Source of the DNA: Treponema sp. UBA4692
GTDB lineage: Bacteria > Spirochaetota > Spirochaetia > Treponematales > Treponemataceae
Length of the DNA stretch: 64,000 nt
NCBI GenBank assembly: GCA_002404895.1
Contig: DHKO01000050.1
Location: 1 to 64,000 of the forward strand
Reading direction: 5' to 3'
How positions within the stretch are numbered: the stretch's first letter is position 1; every line of letters begins with the position of its first letter. This document shows, piece after piece, positions 57,351 through 64,000 of the stretch. The notes under the pieces were generated by a model. The model saw nothing but the letters and a program-made list of their open reading frames with translations. It did no database searches and was not told the DNA's origin. Position numbers and translations under genes: made by a program.

Positions 57351-58256
57351 ATGCCAATCAAAATTCAGTCGGATTTGCCTGCAAAAAAAGTTCTTGAATA
57401 CGAAAACATCTTCGTGATGACTGAAAACAGGGCGGCAACTCAGGATATCCGTCCTCTTAAAATCGCGATTGTGAATCTTATGCCCACAAAAGAAGCCACG
57501 GAGATTCAGCTTTTGCGCCTTCTTGGAAACACGCCGCTTCAGATTGACATTTCGCTTGTGAGAATGGAGCATCACGAGTCAACGCACGTAAGCTCTGCCC
57601 ATCTTGAAAAATTCTACATTCCTTCAAGCGAAATCCTGAAAAACAAATATGACGGACTGATTATAACCGGCGCGCCTGTGGAGCAAATTCCTTTTGAGGA
57701 AGTGGACTACTGGAACGACCTCTGCAAGATAATGGACTACGCGCAGGAAAATGTCTTTTCAACGCTTTACATCTGCTGGGGAGCGCAGGCGGGGCTTTAC
57801 CATAAATACGGAATTCAAAAGCACTCGCTCTCGCAGAAAATGTTCGGGCTTTACAAGACTCACAGAACTTTGCGCGCCGACCCTTTAATGCGCGGCTTTG
57901 ACGATGTTTTTTCAGTTCCGACTTCGCGCCACACGACGGTCTCAAGAGACGACATTGCAAACGAAGAAGACTTGCAGATTCTGGCGGAAAATTCAGACGG
58001 CGACGTTACATTGTGCAAGTCGAAAAACAACCGCTCGATTTTTATGACCGGCCATCTTGAATACGACACTGAAACGCTCGCGAACGAATATTTCAGAGAT
58101 AAAAACAAAGGACTTGAAATCCAGATTCCGAGAAATTATTTTCCAGACGACGACTCTTCAAAAAAGCCGCTCAACACATGGCGAAGCACAGCCCACCTTT
58201 TCTTTTCAAACTGGCTGAACTACTACGTTTATCAGGAAACACCGTACAATTTGTGA
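57351..58256 (+). CDS. metA: Homoserine O-acyltransferase (MetA family, probably acetyl-CoA-specific)
   Basis: First committed step of methionine synthesis. The 301-residue protein fits the MetA family throughout: KIAIVNLMPTKEATEIQLLR, ICWGAQAGLYHKYG with the catalytic Cys142, and FMTGHLEYD with His235 and Glu237. Residue 111 is Glu (TGAPVEQIPF); in characterised members Glu111 goes with acetyl-CoA and Gly111 with succinyl-CoA. The product is therefore more likely O-acetylhomoserine, despite the common 'succinyltransferase' name. A GAGGTG ribosome site precedes the ATG. No SAM riboswitch fits in the 71-base upstream gap. Confidence 0.96.
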   Translation: MPIKIQSDLPAKKVLEYENIFVMTENRAATQDIRPLKIAIVNLMPTKEATEIQLLRLLGNTPLQIDISLVRMEHHESTHVSSAHLEKFYIPSSEILKNKYDGLIITGAPVEQIPFEEVDYWNDLCKIMDYAQENVFSTLYICWGAQAGLYHKYGIQKHSLSQKMFGLYKTHRTLRADPLMRGFDDVFSVPTSRHTTVSRDDIANEEDLQILAENSDGDVTLCKSKNNRSIFMTGHLEYDTETLANEYFRDKNKGLEIQIPRNYFPDDDSSKKPLNTWRSTAHLFFSNWLNYYVYQETPYNL

Positions 58257-58303
58257 TTTTTTGTCTTCGATGCGGAATTATGAATTGAAAATGAAGATAA
58301 CAG

Positions 58304-58346
58304 ATTGCTTCGCACGGACAAAGCGAACTCCGTCCGTGGCTCGCTT
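58304..58346. repeat. Dispersed intergenic repeat, ATTGCTTC type, copy 2
   Basis: ATTGCTTCGCACGGACAAAG ... CCGTCCGTGGCTCGCTTTTA, with the inner pair ACGGAC/GTCCGT. Same type as 11264-11313. It lies between convergent metA and the RlmM-like gene. Confidence 0.45.
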
Positions 58347-59411
58347 TTAAACGCGGTGAATCAAAATCGTAAGCTCGTGCTTGTTGTAGTTCAAGTGGAC
58401 AATTTTGCTGTTTGAAAACTCGGCGAATTTTCCGATAAGCTCCCAGTTCACCGCGCCCTGCATTTTTATCGTGCAGATTATGTTTTTCGTTCTTTTTGAT
58501 TCAATCCACATTTTTATCCATTCAAGAAGACGCTCAGGATAGCAGATTACATCGCTGAAAACAAAATCAAGCTTTTCAGTTTCCAGCTGCACGCATACTT
58601 CTTCCGGCTTTAGCGTGAACGCGTCGTGCGCAAGAAATTTCACTTTCGGGTCTTTCATCAAAGACGGCGCAAGCTCCGCCCGGTCAACTGCGAAAACTTC
58701 CGCTCCAAGCTGCCTTAAAACCCAAGTCCAGCCGCCGGGACAAGCCCCGGCTTCAAAGCATTTGCTTCCCTCGTGCGGAAGCTCCTCGTCAAAAAAAGTT
58801 GAAAAAAGCGTGAGGCTTTCCTGAATTTTTAGATAAGCGCGGCTCGGCGGATTTTCGTGGTCTTCCACAAACTCGATTTTTCCGGCAGGAAGCGGACTAT
58901 TCGTGCAGGCAGACGCAATCATCGTTTTTTCGTCCAAAAGCGTGTAAAGTCCCATCGGCGTGTTTGGAATTCTGCATGGAAAATTTCTTGTTTTCAGATT
59001 TATATAAGGAAGTTTTTCTTGAATCAGGCTCGCGCGGCGGAAAAGCTGAAACTGATACGGTGCCCAGTTCCGCTGGATTTTTTTCAGCGCAGAAGCGGCT
59101 TCTCCAATCGAGTCAAAATGAATCAGAACAGGATTCAGCATGCAGGTTCTAGTCCAGTACGGAAGCAGAAGATTTTCCGAATAATTTTTTTCGCCAGAAT
59201 CTTTTTCATTGGCCGTTTCTGCATTTTTTCCATCTTTATCATCTTTTGAGATTTTTTCAGGAACAAAATTCGGGCAGTAGAGCAAATCTCCGTGCCATTT
59301 TCCATTTTTCGCGTCAAAACCAAAACGCCCGGAAAGCTCCGAAACAAGCAGATTTTTCATTTCAGGAAACGCGAGAAAAGCAGTTCCCTCTAATTTTTCA
59401 ATTTTCGCCAT
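58347..59411 (-). CDS. RlmM-like 23S rRNA 2'-O-ribose methyltransferase
   Basis: The 354-residue protein has a THUMP-like N-terminal half and a C-terminal FtsJ-type Rossmann methyltransferase domain: CFEAGACPGGWTWVLRQLGA (SAM loop), VFAVDRAELAP, DFVFSDVICYP (Asp), CTIKMQGAVNWE (Lys) and the final NKHELTILIHRV (Glu), matching the K-D-K-E tetrad plan of RlmM, which methylates C2498 of E. coli 23S rRNA. The specific target here is inferred from family resemblance. It follows the PilZ gene by 27 bases on the same strand. No clear ribosome site. Confidence 0.82.
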   Translation of the reverse strand: MAKIEKLEGTAFLAFPEMKNLLVSELSGRFGFDAKNGKWHGDLLYCPNFVPEKISKDDKDGKNAETANEKDSGEKNYSENLLLPYWTRTCMLNPVLIHFDSIGEAASALKKIQRNWAPYQFQLFRRASLIQEKLPYINLKTRNFPCRIPNTPMGLYTLLDEKTMIASACTNSPLPAGKIEFVEDHENPPSRAYLKIQESLTLFSTFFDEELPHEGSKCFEAGACPGGWTWVLRQLGAEVFAVDRAELAPSLMKDPKVKFLAHDAFTLKPEEVCVQLETEKLDFVFSDVICYPERLLEWIKMWIESKRTKNIICTIKMQGAVNWELIGKFAEFSNSKIVHLNYNKHELTILIHRV

Positions 59412-59438
59412 AATTTTTTCGATTTAATTTTTCAGATT

Positions 59439-59822
59439 TCAGATAAAAAGAGATTCGTTGCTCGTCTGCGGAACAATCCTTGTTTTTTCATTTGCAGCGT
59501 CTTTTTTCAGCAAAGCGATGTAGTTTTCAAGCCTCGCAGAATCCTTTGACTGCAAGATTGAAAATCCCACAGAAGCCTGACCTTTTTCGCTTATAAAAAT
59601 CCGCACAGGCCTTACAATCAAAGACAAAGCCTCGTCAGAAACCCGGGAAAGCCGGACAGTAACCTCGTATTCTCTGTCCATGTCGATTGCTGGAGGCACG
59701 CTGTAGCTAACTCTTAGGCCGGTCTCGCTGATGTCTTCAAGCATTCCGCTCACAACGCAAATTTCGCTATTTTCAACGCGCCCGAAATCTGCAAAGCGTT
59801 CTGCTTTCCTAGAATTTTTCAT
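59439..59822 (-). CDS. PilZ-domain cyclic-di-GMP-binding protein
   Basis: The 127-residue protein is a single PilZ domain with both c-di-GMP motifs: RKAER (RxxxR) at the start and EDISETGLRV (D/NxSxxG) at about 27-36, followed by the beta-barrel strands EYEVTVRLSRV and ASVGFSIL. It would bind the messenger whose turnover is controlled by the GGDEF-EAL protein at 3151 and similar enzymes, and pass on the signal through an unknown partner. The ATG at 59822 puts RxxxR at the N-terminus as usual; a start at 59864 adds 14 hydrophobic residues and is less likely. It lies directly before the RlmM-like gene. Confidence 0.9.
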   Translation of the reverse strand: MKNSRKAERFADFGRVENSEICVVSGMLEDISETGLRVSYSVPPAIDMDREYEVTVRLSRVSDEALSLIVRPVRIFISEKGQASVGFSILQSKDSARLENYIALLKKDAANEKTRIVPQTSNESLFI

Positions 59823-59911
59823 TTTGAAAGTATGAATTAAAATCAGGAGTTTATCAATCGTCAAGAGTTTTGCAACAACGCGTTTTTGTCCGGCAGAATT
59901 GCTACAAAGCC

Positions 59912-59975
59912 CGTCATGCTGAATTTATTTCAGCATCTGTATTTTTGTGGATTCCGAAAGGGCTTCGGAATGACA
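59912..59975. repeat. Dispersed palindromic repeat, copy 3 (best preserved)
   Basis: GTCATGCTGAATTTATTTCAGCATCTG and ATTCCGAAAGGGCTTCGGAATGAC, two clean hairpins (ATGCTGAA/TTCAGCAT and ATTCCGAA/TTCGGAAT) joined by a T-rich link. Same family as 17648-17761 and 18313-18376. Confidence 0.75.
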
Positions 59976-60009
59976 TAAGTTTTTTGAAATGACATACGAT
60001 TTTCCAAAT

Positions 60010-63000
60010 TCATTTTTTCACGCACATGATTTTTCGGGTCTCGTCGATTCCAGGTCCTACAACGCGCACAAAATAAAGTCCGCGCGCAACGGATTTTCCC
60101 GAAATATTCGTTCCGTTCCATTTGAAAAAATGCGTTCCCGCCTCGTATCGTCCTTTGGCAAGCCTGCGAACAATGTTTCCGTCCAAAGTCATCACAAAAA
60201 CGTTCAGATTTCCGCCGGATTTCATATCGACTTCAATCACCGACTGCTCGTTTTCATTCAAATTTATCACATTTTTAAGGATTGAAACTCCGCCGCGCTG
60301 CTTCGTGAAATTTCTGAGCGAGAAAGACCATAAATCAAGGAATGAAAAATCCTTGCGCAAAATATTTTCCTCGGGAATCCAGAACGAGTAAAGATAAGTT
60401 TCCGTTCCGTCGCCGTGGTCGATTTTCGTGTTCCCGATTCTAAAGACAAACTGAACTTCGTCTCCAACATTCAATCCAAGAGAATCAGAGTCAGAATCTT
60501 CATTTTCGAAAGTGAAATTCCAAAGATTTCCGCCGGAAGAGCTGACAGATTCAGGCGAAAGCTCCGCCAAGATTTCAGTGTTTGCAGATGAGGAAACCGC
60601 CTCGAAATTTTCAGGAATCCATACGCGCCACGAAACGCCAAGCAAGCTGTTGATTTTGTCGCTTTTCATTGAAGATTTCACCGACGATTTTAGAGAAGCG
60701 ATAAGTTTTAAGCCGTCCGTCTCGTCATCAGCGTTTTTTCCAGCGTAGGAAACTTGAAGAACAATGTCTTTTCCGATTGGAAGTTTTCCGTAGTTTCCAG
60801 AATCCTCGCCAAAATCGTGGATTGAGAAAGTTCCAAAGTCAGAATCATCAGAATCTGTTCCGCCAGACTTGCTTGAAGATTTTGTGCATGCGTAGAGCGG
60901 CTTTACAGCGTTCACCGCAAAATCGCTGATTATGTGCTTTTCGTTTTCATTAAAAACCAGATACGAATTCGGAATGTCGTCCAAAGCGATTTTCTGGCCG
61001 AGCGTCAAAAGAAGAGCCGTGAAATTTTCGTTTCCGCCCTTGAATTCGACTTCTGAAATTTCAAAGAGTTCTGACGACGCGCCCTTGTCCATTATTTTCA
61101 GCGCGGATTTTATCGCTTCCAGAGCCTCATCAAGATTTCCTTCAGATTTTAATTTCTGCAAAGATTTTCCGCCGTAGAGAATTTTTTCAGGAGAAACGAG
61201 ATAGACGTAATTCGAGCCGACTGGAGCGAGCGAAAGCGAGAATGAAAGTTTTCCCAAAAACGCAAGCGATTTGAACCATTTTTCCGTGGAGCACGCGCCA
61301 AGATTTTTTTCGCCGTAATCGCAAACCGTTTTTTCAGAAGATTCTAAGTCCAGCGCAGTTTTTGAAGAAGAATTGTCAACAAAAGTGTACGAAAAATTAG
61401 ACGAAGAAGCCGAGCCGGAATAAATCCATTTTGAGGAATCTGATGATTTTAGCAAAATGCTTGTCGCCGATGTGCCGGAGCATTTTAAAGTTCCGCCAAC
61501 GCTTTGAGTTGTGCCGCCGACAAAAGAGACTTCAAGAGCTGAAAGAGAACCAGCAGAAATTTGCGAAGAGATTTCCACAGAAAGATTTTCAAACGAATTT
61601 GACTTTGAGAAAGCCGCAGGAGATTTCAAGACAAGAGAGCCTTCAAAAACGCCGGAAAAATCAGCTTTGTTTGCGCCGCAGTCAACGGTCAAAGTGCCGG
61701 AGCTTGAAGAATCGGAAAAATCGCTGAAAACTGAAACAGAACTTTCAAAAGTTACCGCGCCGCCAGCCGACAAAGCCGAGCCGTCCAAAAACGAAGCCGA
61801 GCCGGAATATTTTTGCGCGCCGGAAGTTGAAACGCCGCCTAGAAATTTCGCGTCGGACAAAACTTCAAGCGAAGCGCAGTTTGCGCCGGCCGCAACAGAA
61901 AAAGCCGTTTTTGCATTGAGCGAAACTGCACCGGCCGAAGCGATTTCAATTTCCTCTGAAAAAGTGTTCGAGCCGGTCATTGAAATGTCGCCGGCAGAAA
62001 GAATCTCAACCGTTCCCAAGAAAGAGTTTGCGCCGCTCATCGAAATGTCGTTTGCTTTTACAGACGCGCTTCCAACCGTTACCCCGCCTGAAAAGCCGCA
62101 ATTCCCGGAAAAATCCGCGCCGCCGGTTATCAAAGTCTCGCCGTTTACAGAAATTTCGTCGCTTGAAGAGACAAAGCCTGAAATCACAAGATTCTCGTAG
62201 TTTTTTCCGCTTTCCGAAGAATTTCCGTCCCAAGTCAATTTTATCGGAGAGCCAGAAGTGCCGAAATATTCGACTGTGCTTCCGCTTCCGTTTTTTGCCG
62301 TGCCGAAAGAAGGATTTCCGCCGATTCTGACGAGCGAATTGTTTTCAAAATCTCCTGAAATCGCCTGATTTCCGCCAATCTCGACAGTTCCGCTGTTTGT
62401 GATTGAGTCCGCTTCCACGCCAGCACCTGAAAAATCCACGCTCGCTCCGGAATCAACCGAAAGCGACTTTATTTTTATGTCATTTTCCAGTTTCAAAATG
62501 AACGGACTTTTTGATGAAGACTCGCCTTTTGCGATTATGATTTTTGATTTTCCGCTTGAAAAGTCGGGCGAGCCGCCGGAAGACAAAGCCGATTCGCCGT
62601 CATTAGACCAGTTTGAGGCATCGCTCCACGAAGAAGACGCGCCGCCAAGCCAATAGTAAGTGTCGGGAAAATTGAACCAGCCTTCAGTTGTCGGATTGTC
62701 AAGGTCAAAATCGGTAATTTTGGAAGAATCAGGAGACAAGCCAAGCGAATTTATCTCCGTTGAGCCGGAAGATTTCACCGAACGGGAATTTTTGATGATG
62801 ACGTTGTTAAAAACATCTTTTTCAGAAGGAACAGAATCAAAAACTGCATACCATTTTTCAGTTGATGTGGAAGAAAGAATTGTGTTCTGAGTATAGTAAA
62901 ATGAACCAATTTTCTGCCATTTTCCGCTTTCAAATTTTACAGTTGAAACAGAAGTTGTATTTGAAAATTGCAAGCCGTTAAACGTATTTGAGCCATAGAT

Positions 63001-63876
63001 TTCAGCGTTTCCTGTTACTATAAGAACAGGATTGCCGTCAAATGATTCATTAAAAAAAGAACCTCTTCCTGTAGAAATTGTTATGCGTCCCCACCCGCCT
63101 GTAAATTTTATGCTTTTCTCAAATGTAATGCTTGAAGTATCAGATTTGAAATCCGCATTTACAGTTGTTATCTCGCCTTTATAGAGCTGAAAATTTGTCG
63201 TCACAATTTTTTTATCAGAATCAATCGAGCTTTTTCCATTCACCGTAAGCGAATTAAGCGGCACGCTCTCGCCAACGCTTCCGCCAAAAATTGCGTCGCC
63301 GTTTATGACAACGTTTTTTTCCGCGCCAGACGCGCCGCTGTTCAAAGTGCCGTTAAAATTCACAGAGGAAGCCGCAAAAGTTACATTGTCATTTACTGTA
63401 ACATTTCCTTCAAAAACAATAGAATTTGCCGTAATGTTTGCGGCGGCAGTTACGCTGGATTTTACACTGACATCTCCCGAGACATTTACATCGCCTGAAT
63501 ATGAAAATTCTTTTCCGACAGTCAAGTTTCCAGACGAGATTTCGACTTTTCCGCCCGTGGAAAGCGAGTCTGAAACGGTCAAGTCGCCTGAAGAGACTGT
63601 GAGTGTTTTTTGAAAAGTTAAAGAAGAAGAGGACTTTATCGAGCCGCAGGAAGCTCCTGTTGTAATTGTCGCTTCGCTTGAAAAAATTGCAGTGTCGTCT
63701 TTTTGAGGATAAGAACCAGCGGAAACAGTTCCGTCTTCACTCAACGACCAGTTAGCCTGTTTGCTCCAGTTTCCAGAATCAGAATCTTTTCCAACCCAAT
63801 AAAAATCCGTGGCAAAAGCGAGAGAACAAAAAATGAGCGAAAAAAATGCGGAAACAGCGCGGAGTGCGCTTTTCAT
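60010..63876 (-). CDS. Large Ser-rich exported protein with beta-repeat region and FlgD-like C-terminal domain
   Basis: The 1,288-residue protein has a signal peptide (cleavage near LAFA) and two similar YW-x-G...W...NW motifs (DFYWVGKDSDSGNWSKQANW at the start and YYWLGGASSSWSDASNWS at about 410) introducing two Ser/Gly/Val-rich stretches with short strand repeats (SSGNLTVG, VSGDVSV), like beta-helix passenger proteins. The last about 95 residues resemble a FlgD-type Ig domain used by exported proteins: LNVFVMTLDGNIVRRL, YEAGTHFFKWNG and ARGLYFVRVV. A surface or secreted structural role is inferred. Its ATG overlaps the previous gene's stop (ATGA). A stretch at about 62870-63200 differs in codon use from the rest. 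Confidence 0.8.
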   Translation of the reverse strand: MKSALRAVSAFFSLIFCSLAFATDFYWVGKDSDSGNWSKQANWSLSEDGTVSAGSYPQKDDTAIFSSEATITTGASCGSIKSSSSLTFQKTLTVSSGDLTVSDSLSTGGKVEISSGNLTVGKEFSYSGDVNVSGDVSVKSSVTAAANITANSIVFEGNVTVNDNVTFAASSVNFNGTLNSGASGAEKNVVINGDAIFGGSVGESVPLNSLTVNGKSSIDSDKKIVTTNFQLYKGEITTVNADFKSDTSSITFEKSIKFTGGWGRITISTGRGSFFNESFDGNPVLIVTGNAEIYGSNTFNGLQFSNTTSVSTVKFESGKWQKIGSFYYTQNTILSSTSTEKWYAVFDSVPSEKDVFNNVIIKNSRSVKSSGSTEINSLGLSPDSSKITDFDLDNPTTEGWFNFPDTYYWLGGASSSWSDASNWSNDGESALSSGGSPDFSSGKSKIIIAKGESSSKSPFILKLENDIKIKSLSVDSGASVDFSGAGVEADSITNSGTVEIGGNQAISGDFENNSLVRIGGNPSFGTAKNGSGSTVEYFGTSGSPIKLTWDGNSSESGKNYENLVISGFVSSSDEISVNGETLITGGADFSGNCGFSGGVTVGSASVKANDISMSGANSFLGTVEILSAGDISMTGSNTFSEEIEIASAGAVSLNAKTAFSVAAGANCASLEVLSDAKFLGGVSTSGAQKYSGSASFLDGSALSAGGAVTFESSVSVFSDFSDSSSSGTLTVDCGANKADFSGVFEGSLVLKSPAAFSKSNSFENLSVEISSQISAGSLSALEVSFVGGTTQSVGGTLKCSGTSATSILLKSSDSSKWIYSGSASSSNFSYTFVDNSSSKTALDLESSEKTVCDYGEKNLGACSTEKWFKSLAFLGKLSFSLSLAPVGSNYVYLVSPEKILYGGKSLQKLKSEGNLDEALEAIKSALKIMDKGASSELFEISEVEFKGGNENFTALLLTLGQKIALDDIPNSYLVFNENEKHIISDFAVNAVKPLYACTKSSSKSGGTDSDDSDFGTFSIHDFGEDSGNYGKLPIGKDIVLQVSYAGKNADDETDGLKLIASLKSSVKSSMKSDKINSLLGVSWRVWIPENFEAVSSSANTEILAELSPESVSSSGGNLWNFTFENEDSDSDSLGLNVGDEVQFVFRIGNTKIDHGDGTETYLYSFWIPEENILRKDFSFLDLWSFSLRNFTKQRGGVSILKNVINLNENEQSVIEVDMKSGGNLNVFVMTLDGNIVRRLAKGRYEAGTHFFKWNGTNISGKSVARGLYFVRVVGPGIDETRKIMCVKK

Positions 63877-64000
63877 TGCGCGCCTTCCACTTTGTAGATT
63901 TTCTCGTAGCCAGAATCGTCCTCAAAGCCGCGAATTTCTTTTATCTTGAAGATTTCGGGCAATTTCTCGTCGTGTTCCAAAATCAAATCGGCAGTCGAAA
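63873..64000 (-). CDS. Unidentified protein, C-terminal end only
   Basis: The last 42 codons of a gene cut by the window edge read ADLILEHDEKLPEIFKIKEI, then FEDDSGYEKIYKVEGAQ and a TGA at 63873-63875. The stop overlaps the start of the large Ser-rich protein gene as ATGA, which implies translational coupling and a shared operon. Too little is visible to assign a family. Confidence 0.7.
   Translation of the reverse strand, partial: STADLILEHDEKLPEIFKIKEIRGFEDDSGYEKIYKVEGAQ

Overview
The window looks like chromosome from a host-associated Treponema (Spirochaetota), probably of the rumen/gut group. This rests on gene content and style: many large Ser/Asp-rich lipoproteins and outer-membrane proteins, a dense set of cyclic-di-GMP proteins, GTP-type PEP carboxykinase, TrpX-type ABC transporter genes, and short palindromic intergenic repeats of a kind common in treponemes. 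I see no insertion sequence, prophage, rRNA operon or CRISPR array. Species identity is inference.

Layout. 1-1.3 kb: rex-gatC-gatA operon (gatA runs off the edge). 1.5-5.6 kb: an EEP-fold lipoprotein, then an operon of a PBP-GGDEF-EAL sensor and a RelB-like protein with a long acidic tail. 5.8-9.3 kb: pckG and an M18 aminopeptidase. 9.4-11.2 kb: permease and ATPase of an ABC importer whose likely binding protein lies at 45.6-46.6 kb. 11.4-18.3 kb: an RND/MMPL exporter, a LolA-like periplasmic protein and an outer-membrane protein, with a divergent ArsR-type regulator and three related operator-like palindromes. 18.6-25.2 kb: gltX, a flavin-reductase-like protein, an HD protein, a DUF456 protein, two tRNAs, an SGNH esterase, glmS. 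25.3-28.7 kb: mnmE, a hypothetical, an HD-GYP-like protein. 28.7-33.4 kb: a DUF4015 glycosidase-like lipoprotein, a membrane-anchored binding-protein-like protein, a DinJ/YafQ toxin-antitoxin pair. 33.8-45.3 kb: one reading frame of about 3,835 codons for a lipoprotein built of Ig-like domains. 45.6-52.8 kb: ABC binding protein, membrane protein, fhs, aroA, relA/spoT homologue. 52.8-59.8 kb: metallophosphatase lipoprotein, beta-barrel protein, U32 protein, alpha/beta hydrolase, metA, RlmM-like methyltransferase, PilZ protein. 60.0-64.0 kb: a 1,288-residue Ser-rich exported protein with a FlgD-like C-terminus, and the tail of the gene before it.

Most notable: (1) the giant lipoprotein gene has nine consecutive G at codons 10-13, the only long G/C homopolymer I noticed; gain or loss of one G would stop translation before or just beyond the signal sequence, so this is a strong candidate phase-variable surface protein. 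(2) The RND exporter and its outer-membrane partner share an unusual Ser/Asp/Phe/Gly repeat, and the exporter also has a helix-hairpin-helix-like insert; with the LolA-like protein, the divergent regulator and three matching palindromes this looks like a coherent, little-described envelope export system. (3) Several signalling enzymes have lost catalytic residues: the ppGpp-hydrolase half of the Rel protein, the GGDEF half of the GGDEF-EAL protein and the HD pair of the HD-GYP protein.

All calls come from reading the sequence and recognising motifs; no database search or folding was run. Residue positions marked about are estimates.
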